The notes under the pieces are model-generated. The model was not told the DNA's origin. It did no database searches and saw only the letters and a program-made list of their open reading frames with translations. Positions 24,890-37,196 of a DNA stretch of 64,000 bases are shown here, in pieces. This DNA comes from Camarhynchus parvulus (Eukaryota > Chordata > Aves > Passeriformes > Thraupidae), in assembly GCF_901933205.1 (NCBI RefSeq), contig NC_044601.1, positions 32,154,352 through 32,218,351 on the forward strand, in the 5' to 3' direction. Numbering within the stretch: the first letter of the stretch is position 1; every line of letters starts with the position of its first letter. The position numbers and the translations under genes are program-made.

Positions 24890-27800
24890 AAATTAGTACA
24901 GGGATTGCCAAACTCTTTAAAAGTCTTTTGTTTCAAGACGTAATGGATATGGCTCATAATGAATCGCTTTGAGGGTATTTCACATTTGCAGTGGATAGGG
25001 AAATGGGAAAAGCATTGTGCCATAGTTTTGTAGAGACACCTTCAGATTAATAGTGTCTAACATATGATGATTGAGATTATACAAAGACATGTTTTCAGTA
25101 TTTCATGTACCGTGATGATAAGATCAATTACTGTCATTAGCTACAATGTCATATAACCAAGTTCTGCATCTATTTTTTTCAATCCCTTGGGAGTTCAGCT
25201 TGTACTAGCTTGTGAAAAAGTGCATTCTTTTTGTGTTGTTCTGCTACATTTATACAAAGTTATTTTCACTTTTGCAAAATTTTCACAGTTCTTATTTCTT
25301 TTGGTTTTTAACAATTTTTACCATGAGAATGACTCTTCTTGCCTCTCAGATGCTCACTTCTAAGGATTAGATCTCACAAACTTTCATTATATATGAGTTC
25401 TCAAGCAGACGCTGCACTTACTCCCAGAAATAGTCCCATTAAGTCAAAGTGCACCTTGGATCAAATCCAAGACCCAAATCAGTTGAAGTGTTTCCATTGA
25501 CTTCAAAGGATGCTGGATCCAAGCCACCACACCTGCAGCTCTCCAAAAGTACTATTGCTTATCTCAAATACACCTACTTAAATTCAGTTAAGAGTAGAAT
25601 AAAACCTCCCAAAGAAGAAAAAAATCCAAATAACCAAATACTGTAATGAACATGATGGCGACAGAGGCAGAGAGATTTCTTGATTTCAATCAGCTCCTGA
25701 CTGAAATCAAGACCTGATTGAAATTTGCCAGAATTGCTGTCACTTATATCTTACACATTTGATTTGTTGATTCATCTGACTTTCATTTACATATATACTG
25801 AAATGTGGATAAATTATCTTAAAGGCTTCAAAAGAATTCATCTGAATTGATCATAATAAAGGCTAATTGATTCTGCAGTCTTAAATTCAAGATAATAGGT
25901 ATGACCTGAGTTGAAAGATTCATAAATTCTTGTTGTACATGCACAGGAAATAATTTAATACATTTTCCTGAGATTTTTTTTAGTACTAAATTATCCCAGG
26001 TGAATGGAAAAGAAATGTGGATGAATGTTTTTTCTGTAGGTGCATAGTTCCTCAGAGCTTTAACGATAAAATTGGTGTCAATATTTTTAAGCTCCATTCT
26101 TAATAAGCTGTAGCCTACTAAAAACAATGTCTGCCTGCTATCAAGAAGATCTGTTAAAAAAAATCATCAATCATTGTAGATTGCTAAATCACTTGCTGGT
26201 TATTGTAAGTAAGAAATATAGAACATTAGTCAGTAATTCAGAAATATAGAACATTAAAAAAAAATCTGAAAAAACCAAGCAAAACAGCTTTAATTCTTCT
26301 TTCCCTACATAATTTAGGCTTCAGCCTGCATGATTTGACTACTTTACCCCCATTACAGCAGAGAGGACTGTTTTTCTGCATCAATTTAATTTTGGAAATT
26401 AACTCTCAGGGACGAGTTAATCCATTATGGTCATAAAGGATTATCTGAAGGAACCCACCTCCATGAGGTACAATATATAATTGGCTGCAATAAAATTAAT
26501 GGGGCTGTGGAACTAAATTACTAGAATATATAGTCATGCATTTCAGGACAGATAAATAACTTTTCTGACATGCACTTGAATCTAACATGTTTATTAATCT
26601 ATTTATATCAGAGATTAATGGAATCTCTTTGACAAAGAACAGATATGATGCTGTCAGCAGTATCACAAAATCATTCTAATTATAAGGACTCACATTGTAA
26701 GCTCCACAAATTGTTCACCCAAACATTTACCAGCGAAGTTCTATAGTTCAAAAGAAATGGAAGAAAAGAGATTTTGCCTGTCGTTTTCACACCAGCACTG
26801 TGCGGTTATGGATTAGGAGAATAGGTCTGCACATGAACTATCAGTGAGGGCTGATGAACATATATTTGATTTTAATATTATTCCTGCAGTTGCACTGCAC
26901 TTACTGAGTATCATGTATTTCCAGAAAATAACTTCTACTGTGACATTCAGCCTCTATTTCTCATTTCCAGGGATCATTTATAACTTTTATAATGTATGTC
27001 ATTATTAGAACTATTTCCTGAAAAAAATTCTATAGATGGATCTTAATTTGCAAACTTCTCAACAAAGTTTCTTCTAGGTACTTGTTATTCCACATTCAAG
27101 TCAGTGGTTTAGCTGGGCTGGATGTGTAGCTGACGAAGAAATAGTGAAGTAATTATTAATTGAGGTTATTTTAAAGAAGGATCTAGATGTCTTGGGTAGC
27201 CCACTATAATTTGAACAGAATATCCTATAATATAATCGAGGCCGCATACTCAAAAACTGAAATGCAAGTCACTTTTCCAGACAGACAATTATAAGAAAAT
27301 AGCAATAAAAATTTTGTTTAATAGCATCGAAAGTTACAGCAAAGGAGTTCCAAAAGCTACTTATAAATATGAGAATGATAAAGGAAAGAGGTGCCATTCT
27401 GCACCACCACTTCCAGTATTCATAGGAAGTGAGGTAAGAGAATCTGTATCCGATAAATGACAAAAGGTCCCTCTCCCCTTTTCTGCCCCTCTTCTGTGTT
27501 TGGGTGGCTTAATTTCCAGCCTTAGTCACTAGCACAGCAAAAAGTCACCAAAAGAATGCTCTGCTGCCTCTGTGATGGTCAATCTCCTACATCATCAGAC
27601 AGTCTAATAATACTTTTTTGTTTTGCTTATAAATATATATGATCTTGAAAACAGAAGAGAAGTGTGCTTTTCTGCAGTTGTGAGTAGTCACCTGAAAGGT
27701 TTTAGATTTTACTTCCAGTCACATAAATCTTTAAAAGATTATTTTGCATCCTGTTATAACTTGCCTGCTTATTTGCTTTATTGGTGATCCATTTATCCAC

Positions 27801-27970
27801 TGTAAACAGAATCCAATTTTAAAAATATTACCTTGTAGGGATACAATAATTTTCAAATATTCTTTGCTTGTGGAAGTGTCATTGCTTTATCGTGCTTACA
27901 GTAGAAGTGCTTCCTGATGTTCACATGTTCTACACACCTAATTTGTGTTCACCCCATCTTGCTACATATT
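24890..27970. other. Unannotated AT-rich interval
   Basis: No recognised gene. The 17-mer agaaatatagaacatta occurs twice within 26212-26258. A 99-codon minus-strand ORF at 25828-26127 shows no motif and has no convincing splice sites. Confidence 0.45.
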
Positions 27971-27973
27971 CAC

Positions 27974-28105
27974 CCTTGAACACGGAGGTAGCCAGCAAAA
28001 GCCATGTAGAGGATTAATATGCATGAGCACAAGAGCATGAAGATAGTAATGTACTTAGAAAAAGTATCAATGGACATCTCCACACCCTCAATTGGAACAC
28101 CCAAC
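27974..28105 (-). CDS. Candidate exon encoding a transmembrane segment, gene unknown
   Basis: A 132-bp block on the minus strand has a strong acceptor (cttcatttttttgcag, AG at 28107-28106) and a donor-like GTGAAT just after 27974. Only one frame is open. It starts one base into the exon and reads about 43 residues, including PIEGVEMSIDTFSKY and then a hydrophobic run of about 21 residues (ITIFMLLCSCILILYMAFAGY) with an Arg just after it. The length is a multiple of three (phase 2-2), so it could be a symmetric exon. This is the organisation of a juxtamembrane plus membrane-spanning exon. I do not recognise the protein. The adjacent exons were not found, and a fossil or chance ORF is possible. 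The CR1 at 28208 begins about 100 bp away, inside the presumed upstream intron. Confidence 0.4.
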
Positions 28106-28207
28106 CTGCAAAAAAATGAAGTAATTTCATCAGAATCCAATATATTCCTACCTATTATCTTTATTGTAACATCTGCAGAAGCCCCTTTCTTAGACTCACA
28201 TATGTGC

Positions 28208-29290
28208 ATAAACTCAGAAGGGCTAAGATTAAAGGACAATTTTGGAGCTCATCTAGTCCAACTCGCCTGACCTGAGCAGGACTGTTGACCCAGATGGACC
28301 TAGAATTGCTCACTCAGGATCACGACCAGATGGCTTTTGAAACTCGCCAAGAAGGAAGACTCCATCGTGTCTCCAGGCAACCTGTGTCAGTGCTCAGTCA
28401 CTCTCTGAGTAGAAATGGGTTTCTCAGTTGTTCTGCAGAACTGCTTGTCTTTCAGTTTGTGCCCATTGCCCTTGTCCTGTCTTGGGGCACCACTGGGTAG
28501 AGTCCATCCTCTTTGTATCCTGTCTGGCTGTATAGACACACTGATAAAAGATTTTCCCAAGTCCCGCCTGCTCCAGGCCTTCCTCATAAGACAGAGGGTC
28601 ATAGAAGGTTTATAGGTTGGTCAAGCAAGATTCCTCCTCAATAAATCCATTCTGACTACTCATTATCACCTTCTCTTTCTTCATGGACCTGGAGCATATC
28701 TTACAGGGTTTCTGACACTTCTGTCTGGAGCATATCACACAGAGTTTCTGACATTTCTGCCTGGACGCCTGCTCTTTGGGAGGGCTTACTCTTGAGCTTG
28801 GACATTATGATCCTTGAATATTGACCAGATTTCCTGGACTTCTATTGTCTCCATAGTGTCACCCTGTTTCACCCTTCCAAGAATATTTTTTAAGATGTCA
28901 AATCCTGCTCTGCTGCAGTTCGGGGCTGTGATTTACTTTTTCTGCCATTCCTTCTCTTGTCTCCTGGTTCTGAACCCCACCATATCATGGTCCCTGCAGC
29001 CAAGGCTGCCCTCAGCATCCACATTTCCATTGAGAAATCCATCCCTCCCTGATTCTGAATATGAAATCCAGTCCCGCACCAGACATGGTTGGTTCCTTTA
29101 CAGATGGCTCAGGAATTGGTGTCCTTCATGAACCATATGGATTGCTTAAGTACTGCTTGTATTCTCTTCTTAGTATGCATTACGATAGTTGAAGTCCCTC
29201 AGGGCCTGTGGGCCCACATCTGTGTGAGGCCTCATCCACTCATTCTTGCTAGTCATTTTCAGCCCACCAGTGCAAATGAAGGAGGATTCA
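28208..29290 (-). mobile_element. CR1 LINE, 3' 1.1 kb, minus strand, same subfamily as 1-1940
   Basis: Read on the minus strand this is CR1 ORF2 and 3' region. Landmarks on plus are 'gtgcccattgcccttgtcct' (28460), 'ggtccctgcagccaaggctg' (28990), 'tgaatattgaccagatttcc' (28815), 'gaagtccctcagggcctgtg' (29191) and 'aggcctcatccactcattc' (29228). It matches the reverse complement of about 1230-1940 closely, including the terminal 'agaagggctaagattaaagg'. A 36-bp tandem duplication (28689-28760) beginning ctggagcatatc is absent from the copy at 1-1940. The plus-strand ORFs here are antisense shadows. Confidence 0.85.
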
Positions 29291-29294
29291 AAGC

Positions 29295-32200
29295 TGAAAA
29301 GCTATTGTAAGATATCTTGCCAGATCAGATAGTTTTAAATTTATCAGACTTACTCTGTGAGATGTTCAGAGGGGTCTGTTTTCCATTCTCATGTAGCGAA
29401 CTAATGAGATTTAGTGCACTGATGGTTCATTTTAGAGATCTTTGTACTCAGAGAGTGATAGCTTTGTGAATCAAAAATAATCTTCCAAGACCCATATCAC
29501 CTCAGTGGTGATGTTTGTTTCTGGATGCTAATAGAATATTTGGTTGTAAGAATTAGATGTAAATATAATTCCTTTGTAAAGAAGGAGGACTGATACTTTT
29601 GCTAGTGCTGCATGGCTGCAGATCCATTGTAGCTGCTGAATTTGTCACTTGTTCAACTTTTGATTGATTTACTTTGGTGGTGAAGTGTCTGAATGGGCTT
29701 GTTCTGCTCTTCTATCACAGGAATTTTTTTGCTGGGGTCATATCTTGTTTGTCAGAATCAACACTGATTCAAAACTCATTGTGATGATCAGTCTCACTTA
29801 GTAAATACCGTGTAACCAATTTAATTCTTATCTTTCTATTGCAATTGTCCCAATAGTGGGCTTTATTTCACAACATGCAAAGTTTTGTAACCAAGCGTTT
29901 TCTGGGTCCTGAAAAGATATTCAGGTGACATAGGGATGACCCACAGAAGGTAATGTAAAGACCAGTTCCACTTAGACATGCTTTATTTTGTAATTTACTA
30001 CAAATCCCAACAAAACTTGGACAAAAATTTTTCAGGTTTTTTTTTTGTATTGCTACCTCTGAAGTTTCCCATTCAATAAGGTTTTGGAGGCAAGCCATAC
30101 TAGGGAAAAGGACCTATTCAATACTAAAATTCACTATACCTAGAAATCTTTGTTTCAACCATGTCTGTGGTGCTAGGTAGTGCAGCAAACTGCGAATAGA
30201 AAGAGCTGAACCTAAAGATCTTAAGATTAAATATGATCTATCAATAACCGTGTTTTCTCCTTGCTCTCTCTTGTCTGCTCAGGTAGAGAATCATGTAATG
30301 GCTCCATTTCATGCATCTTGGAATAACTGAAGTCTTTAGTTACTTTTGCATTTAATACTGACAAGGACAAAATTGATGTTTAGTGAGTAAAAGAGCAGTT
30401 CCCTTAAGGAATGCAGTAGTCTTGAAAAACACTGATAATTCATGACAATGTCTTATGAAATTGTATTCAAGATAAATACGTCTGTAGCTAGAGATTGAAG
30501 ACATGATGTGCATTTTCTTGTTAATAAATATGCAACTAAGTAGTAAGCTGGTACCGCATCTGTGGTCCCTGCTTCATAATACCTAAATATAACTTAGCCA
30601 AATCCTTTGGTACAGATGGAAGCCAAGAGATGGGTCACCTTTTACACAGGAATTATGTAGTGTTTAGTCGATTGTAATGTGGAGGGAAACAGCCCAGCAA
30701 CTCTGCTATACACTAAAGCTACAGTTGTAGCCTACAGGGAATTATTTACTGAGAGATATTTCAGAGTTTTTCTCTTTTATAACAGACTCTTTAGGAGGAT
30801 AGCTCCTGCCTAAGCTTATATGTGATATAGTTATTGATACAGAGAATTGTGTTGCAAATATCTTGGCATTTCTCCAGTATCCAGGTCACCTTAGTTGCTG
30901 AAAGTTTCAGTGGCCCCTCAAGGCCCATTTTATTAGTTATGAGGCATTAATTACAGGAGTACACTGGCAGTAACTAACTCTCAGCACTGAATTTAGTGGG
31001 AAGCACCACAGTCCTTAAATGTAGGCAATAATTTTGAATAGAACCTTAAAGCTGTTGGTTTCTTTAAAAATCACTTTTTCCACTGTTTGTGAAAATTAAA
31101 CCTGAACATTTCAAAGTATACTCTCCACACTTTTTCACTTCAAAATGGATGTCTGGCAATGTGAAGTTAGTAGCCCTGTCATGGCAGGCATCAATCAGAA
31201 CACGTGGAGAAGACAAAGATGGTGACCTTTCAGCATTTCTTTGCAAAATTGGACTTTTCAGTAGACTTGGAGAAATACCTAAGTTCTTCTCTATGTCTGA
31301 AGCCTTGCAATCACTTTGCATAATCAGAGAGATACACCCAAATTATTATGTTAGTGGAAGAAGAACTTTGCAGGAAAAGATAATGCTCCTTCAGTACAGA
31401 CTACTGCAAGAGCAGTATTTCTGGCTTATGTTTATTTCACTGCATGATAGAGCATATTTAGGTGTAGCCAAAGGTGTATCCACAGCTTTATTGGAGTGTT
31501 CCAAGAGATATTTCAGAAGGAAATCAACTCTTCTAATTTATTTTTAGGATTCAAAATAATCTCTGACCATGGCTACCTATCTGGAATTTTAGCCCTACTT
31601 GAAATTAATGCCTTTTTCTTCCATGGTGCCCTGATGATGTTACCTGCCAGTCAGCATCATTGTGTTTAGGAAAGGAAAGTTCTGAATTACTGAATGAACT
31701 AGTTACTGAATGGAGTAGTTCTTAACTACGCCATGGAAACTGAAATGCTCTAAGTGCTTAAAAAATGAGATTTGAAGTTTTAATACCAACTGTATATCTG
31801 TTAGGGTTATTTATTATATTTTCAGGAAAGACTGCTTCAAAATAGCAGCTTCCATGAGTTTTCTTAAGGGCTTTGAACTCAATGATTTGACCATAGCAGT
31901 AAAGAGATATGAAATTCAGCAAAACTCAGTAGGAGCATTAGTTCTCTTTACATAACCTCTCTTTCTCTCTTTAGGAACTTGAAGTACAATAGGGCTATAG
32001 TTCAATACATGTAAATTTTAGGGTTTTATTCTGTATAGTTCTGTCATAATATTTAGAGACTACACTTCTTGCTTTTTATTATTTAAGACAGTATTGATGT
32101 GCAACTTGCACAGTCGAAACAAACCCTAAATATCTCCTGTAACAAGAATAGGTGGTTAGTTTCTTAATAAACAGATTAAAATGTTGCAATCTTGTGACTT

Positions 32201-33370
32201 CTTGTGAGTGCTGAGCATGTTAATAATGCACACAGGATGTAATAATTTCATATACTGTACATCAATAAGTCTTTCAGCAGGTGCAGACCAAAGGAAGAGC
32301 AGACCAGGCCAGACTAGAACTATTTACTTTACTGACTATTTGGACTGGATTTGAGCCACCAAACCATACGTCATCATCTTCTCCCTCTTACTGACCTCAT
32401 TGTTAAAATTAGTCCTTTTAGCTGCTGGACCTAAACTCATTATTACATAATTTTAGCCAAGACTTATAAAGGGACTTTATGAAAGAGGCGTTTGCTAGAC
32501 TGCAATAAGGTTTCCAAAACTAGGTGAATTCATCCAGAAAGTTTTCTGAATACGGACTCTATTCATGGAAAAAAAAAACATTTGTCCTGTTTGGCTTGGA
32601 TGAATAGTACAATTTGTCTGTGTAGTGTGGAGGACGGATTCTGCAGTATGTCCTGTTTACATAAACCTCTGTGTACTGTCAGGGAGTGGAGGCACACTCT
32701 GAATAATTGCTCATCTTAGAAGAATATCAGCTGTCACTACCACTGCATGAAGAATACATGGATAGATGTCTCCCAATGATAAACTCTGAGACTAATATCT
32801 GGAACAGTTTGTTTTCCAGGCTATCCTATCCAAAAGCAGCTTTACAGCCTATGATTTTACTTCTCAGTTTCCCAAAAAGTTATAGTAATGCTGACCATGA
32901 AATAATAAAGATGGTGGTGTAGTGCAGAAAAAGAAGAATGTTATTATTTTCTTAAAAGCATGTTGAATAATTCACATACAGACATGCTATAATGGTAAAG
33001 CTGAAAAGTTTTTTGTTTTTTCTCCCATATCCATTCATGATCTATCTCATGTGAAACATGATAACTCATATCTTTTCAAAGGAATTATTTGCTAAAATAT
33101 ATAGTGCATGGTTACATGCAGATTTACAATGCAAAATGACTCTTAGAAACTCTCAGGAGACTGAGTAGGACTGCAAACACGGTTAGCTGAGGAAACCGGC
33201 AACTTTGTTTCAACAACTAATTCAATATCAGCATTTACATGGATGTAGAGGGACGTGGGTAGGACAGAGCAGGTTTTGGCACTGAGGCTATTTTTGGATC
33301 AGCATGCATTGTCCCAGAAGGAGAGGGTTGCTGTCCACACTGCAGTTTGCACCAGAGCCAATCCATCATG
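29295..33370. other. Unannotated AT-rich interval
   Basis: About 4 kb with no confident feature. 31089-31547 is open on plus for 152 codons, with an 86-codon ORF opposite on minus (31064-31321). Neither has a recognisable domain or clean splice sites. Confidence 0.45.
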
Positions 33371-33374
33371 CTGC

Positions 33375-33694
33375 TCAAGACACTTTTCCCCTTAGGAATT
33401 GCAAGAGCTCCTGCAGATTAAAGAATTGCATCAACCTCTCAGCTGGAAATGGACAGGGTTGGGTTGGTCCTTGTACATGGCGTTTGCATAGGGGTGGAGG
33501 TCTAGGCTGGTGTTGGCATTGCAGTAGGGGCTGGTGCTGGGCTCAGGCCCAGCTGGACCAGGATTCAGTTGTAGAGGTGAAGGTGGGGTCACCAGGCTGT
33601 TTGGCTCTGCACAGCCTTTTCTCCAGCTGGTCAAGCCAGCTTGCCAGAAGTCAGCATGGTTATCTCTGCAGACAAGGGTCCCCTTGCTGTCACC
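33375..33694 (-). pseudogene. Acrosin-like serine protease, terminal exon, decayed
   Basis: On the minus strand an acceptor (ctctgctccactgtag, AG at 33696-33695) is followed directly by GDSKGTLVCRDN, then ADFW and TSWRKGCA. This is the S1-family block around the active Ser (normally GDSGGPL) and the Cys-containing loop, with the acceptor at the junction known for this protease class. After GCA the reading shifts by one base. The next frame reads QTAW-stop, then HLHLY, N-stop and ILVQLGL, which corresponds to the C-terminal part of the catalytic domain (normally PGVYTS...W.ILVQ), with stop codons including one at the Trp position. A Pro/Thr/Ala-rich stretch follows, as in acrosin tails. In a third frame it ends FFNLQELLQFLRGK and stops at 33377-33375. 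The Ser is kept, but GG-P is changed to KG-T. There are at least two frameshifts and several stops. Acrosin is the sperm acrosomal protease that acts in penetration of the egg envelope. The retained splice site argues for DNA duplication and against retroposition. Upstream exons were not found. The acrosin assignment rests on remembered avian sequences. Confidence 0.75.
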
Positions 33695-33699
33695 CTACA

Positions 33700-36295
33700 G
33701 TGGAGCAGAGGATTAAGGTAGAGGATCAGAAGATTGGCATTGGGTACTTGCCAACAAGCAGAACTCCAACTTAACTACAGATATTTTTAATAGCATATAT
33801 GTAACTTAGCTAATAGCTATTTTCTATTGCCACTATTTACTTACTGTCTCATAAGGACTCAATGTCCTACAATATCATTCTGTCTGAGAAACATGGGTAC
33901 AAAAATGTGATAATAAACACTTACTCTGTACCTATTCAGAAAAATGCACTGTAGTGATGCTCCTCTATCAGAGCCATTCATATGAGCAATAACCTTAATC
34001 ACAAAACAGAAAAAGATTATTTAGTCATAGAAACAGGAAGCTATACTCTTCTTTAAAGAAAGACAGACAAAGATTTGCATAGTTCATAAGGAAACATTTT
34101 CCCTTCCTAGAAAGCTGTGTTGGATATGCATTGTAAAGTCAAATGAGAATGTTTTGTTGAAAATACATTATTTTCATGTTTTAATATTAATTATTCTCCT
34201 TGGGGCTTTGTTGCATAAAATTACTATGTGTCAGAATGTATCATTTAAACAACTAAATTGTGCGGAAAACCAATGTGTTTATACATGTCAGTATCTCAGA
34301 TAGGTGAACTGTCTGTAGTAAGTGAGAACCTATGCAGAGATTTGTGGAGCAGAAATACTTGTAAATGGTGCAAAAGTAAGTATTACCATAGGAAGAAAGC
34401 AGAAACATAAACTGCCTGAAAATATCTAGCAGAAATTTTAAAAGAACAAGTCTATGAAGCCAGTAAATTCAAATCAATTATTTATAGTGGCCTCCTCTGA
34501 TACGTCTCTCTACTGACACAATGAACGCTCTCTCCCTATCTCAAAAGACAGCCCAATAATTTCTAGGGCATCTTGTTGACCTCTGATTTGACATCTAGAT
34601 CACATGTGCCAGGAGCAGCTTACCTAAAGGCAGACTACAGCTGGGAACTCATGAGTTCTGTGGAGGCTTTCTTTGTTGTTTGGTGGGTCAACTTAAATTT
34701 AACTCGAAGAGCATAATCTAGTCTTTGTACAAAGGATGTGTCAACATAAAATGGCTTTCTCGTACATCATTAGGAATCCTAGATGAGACTGAAATGTCAT
34801 GCAATCATTTGATCATAAATTTCTTTGCCATAAATACATTCATTTGAATTTAATGATTTCATTTTGGATTTTCCGAATACAGGTTTGGGATATCATAGTT
34901 TTCAACATGAATATATTGGCTCATTGTAATTTCTTTTCCTGAGTTTTTGCCCCTGTCAATGAAGTCTCAGTGTTGTCATTGATTACAACTGTATGTTTAT
35001 TACTTTTGCACCCGCAGGGAGGAAATAACCATCTCATATTGCCAACATTTTTTTTCTAACTGGGTTGGCTATGTACAGTGCTCACTAGATCTAAATATAT
35101 CTTTTGCTGAGCAATCAAAGTACAAAAGGTTATTACTAAAGATTCTCTCAATTTTTGAGACAAGTAAGCAAAATCATTAAAGGAAACCTTTCGTGTCTGT
35201 GAGGATGAAAGAAATACATCAGTGCTAAGATTATCTTTTAGTTAAAAAGATATTTTAAAGAAGTATTACAATGTTCATAATAATCACATTATCATCAACT
35301 AGGAAAGGTTCTTGGAACTACTGTAGAGTTAGGGAAGCATAAAAGGCTTGAGGCAATGAAGAACCACCTAGAGGCTAACTTTAATTATGCATTTATAAAA
35401 AGATAGTTTAATTATTGCTGTTGGACATATGATAATTCCAAATTTGTAGTACTGGCTAAAAATTTAAAATGTTTCTATGAATCCCAAGCCATCCTTAGAA
35501 ATGAATCCCTGGTATTAATACCAGGAATCCTGGCATAGATAGTCAGCATTAGGGAGCATCAACAGCCCCATAACGGGGTGGGACATAGTCTGCCTCACAC
35601 AGGTCATGTCTACCCTTATGGGTCTTAGCAGAGGTCAGAGCTGGGGTCTACAGCATTCACAGTTTTGTTAGGCAATGGCAAAGCAGAAATTGGGCCTGAG
35701 TTGGGGGTCTGAGACGTCCACCAAGAGACAGGTTTGAGGATCAGCATCCCACGGCATAGATCCACCTAGAGAAAACCAGTTTGAGCTTATAATGGTCATA
35801 CACTGGGGTGGGGTGGAGGTCCCAAAGTGGGAGTTGGTCAGCACCATTCAGGTCTGATGCTGGGTGGAATGTGATTTGGATTTTTAAGTGCTTCCAGACT
35901 GGATTTTGATTTTAGTGGGACAATACTTACTACTGCACTACTTACTGTCTATTCCATGGACAACTACCCAAAAGCCTTTGCTGCTTCAATCCTTTTATTT
36001 TTATGTCCCTTAATAATCTCTCTGGCCACACATTTTTCAATGAGACATACAGAAAATAGCTGAGTTTGTTTCATTGGAAAACTGAGCTGTTTCAAGGGTA
36101 GGACTGTGAGATGTTTCAAAGTGAGATATGCATAACATGGTGCAGATCATCTAAGGAAAGGGAAAACCTGGATAGAGGAAGTTGGCACGATCTGCAGTCT
36201 CTTACTTCTGCTTGGTCTGTTCTACTTTCCCTTCAGAAAGAATATTCTCCTTTTGTCAGCCCTCACATACTGGAAGCCCATTACACAGTGGGAGT
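33700..36295. other. Unannotated interval upstream of the acrosin-like exon
   Basis: The other protease exons should lie here on the minus strand if they survive, but no His or Asp catalytic motif was recognised. 35560-35870 is distinctly more GC-rich than its surroundings and unassigned. A perfect 18-bp palindrome cctggtattaataccagg lies at 35508-35525. Confidence 0.4.
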
Positions 36296-36298
36296 GGA

Positions 36299-36597
<299 letters not shown>

Positions 36598-36599
36598 AA

Positions 36600-37043
36600 C
36601 TTCAGCAGCATTTGCAGCTAAAATGTTTTCTCAAGAAGATGTAGAGGGAGATTTTCCTCTTTTCTTCATCAAATATGCAGTTGAGTCTGTAAGCCTAAAA
36701 GGAAAGCAAGAGGATGACATCAGATTTAGTCCTTGAAGTCCTTAAAAAGAGATGGTGCAGGAGCACAAGGAGCTTCTTGTCAATATGATACTTCAAATTA
36801 TTATTCTACAACAGTATTTTTTCTTCCTTGCCATATCTCACAATCATCTTAGAATTCTAAATAAAAAATGCATGATCCTCTACCAGATTATTCTGTGGAA
36901 GTGATTTAAAAGGAAGTTTTTCCAGTCAAAAAAAAGGTCAGTAGAAGAGGAAATCAATGTGGTTGTGCTTTGAAAGGTCAAGAGCTTACCAGTGTGGAGC
37001 AGCTTCAAGTCCATCACTAATGGACTTGAATCCACCATTATGG
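36600..37043. other. Unannotated interval with an 11-bp inverted repeat
   Basis: The arms ttcaagtccat and atggacttgaa are separated by cacta (37004-37030). Nothing else was recognised. Confidence 0.5.
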
Positions 37044-37044
37044 C

Positions 37045-37165
37045 ATCCTTAAGCACCATATCTACAGGTCTTTTAAATGCCCGCAGGGATGGTGACTCAT
37101 CTACATCCCTTGTCAGCCTGGCTGTTCTGATGTTTGGTATTTTGCCCTCACATCCAATCTAATAT
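37045..37165 (-). mobile_element. Old CR1 fragment, minus strand
   Basis: The plus strand shows 'gcaccatatctacaggtctt', 'cagggatggtgactcatcta' and 'tcacatccaatctaatatc', equivalent to the CR1 3' region pattern 'gcgccacatct...cagggatggtgactc...atccaacctaa'. It is diverged and truncated. The ERVK LTR starts about 30 bp further on. Confidence 0.6.
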
Positions 37166-37196
37166 CAGTTATCTTAAATCAATTATCACACCTTTG

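Noticed and set aside
24667..25023. 118-codon minus ORF with Ile-Tyr-Leu-Ser repeats
   Set aside because: The repeats come from the AGAT microsatellite.
28814..29310. Plus-strand ORFs of 105 and 73 codons
   Set aside because: They are antisense to the minus-strand CR1 ORF2 remnant.
33304..33774. 156-codon plus-strand ORF in a GC-richer patch
   Set aside because: It is the antisense of the acrosin-like pseudogene exon. The protease motifs are on minus.
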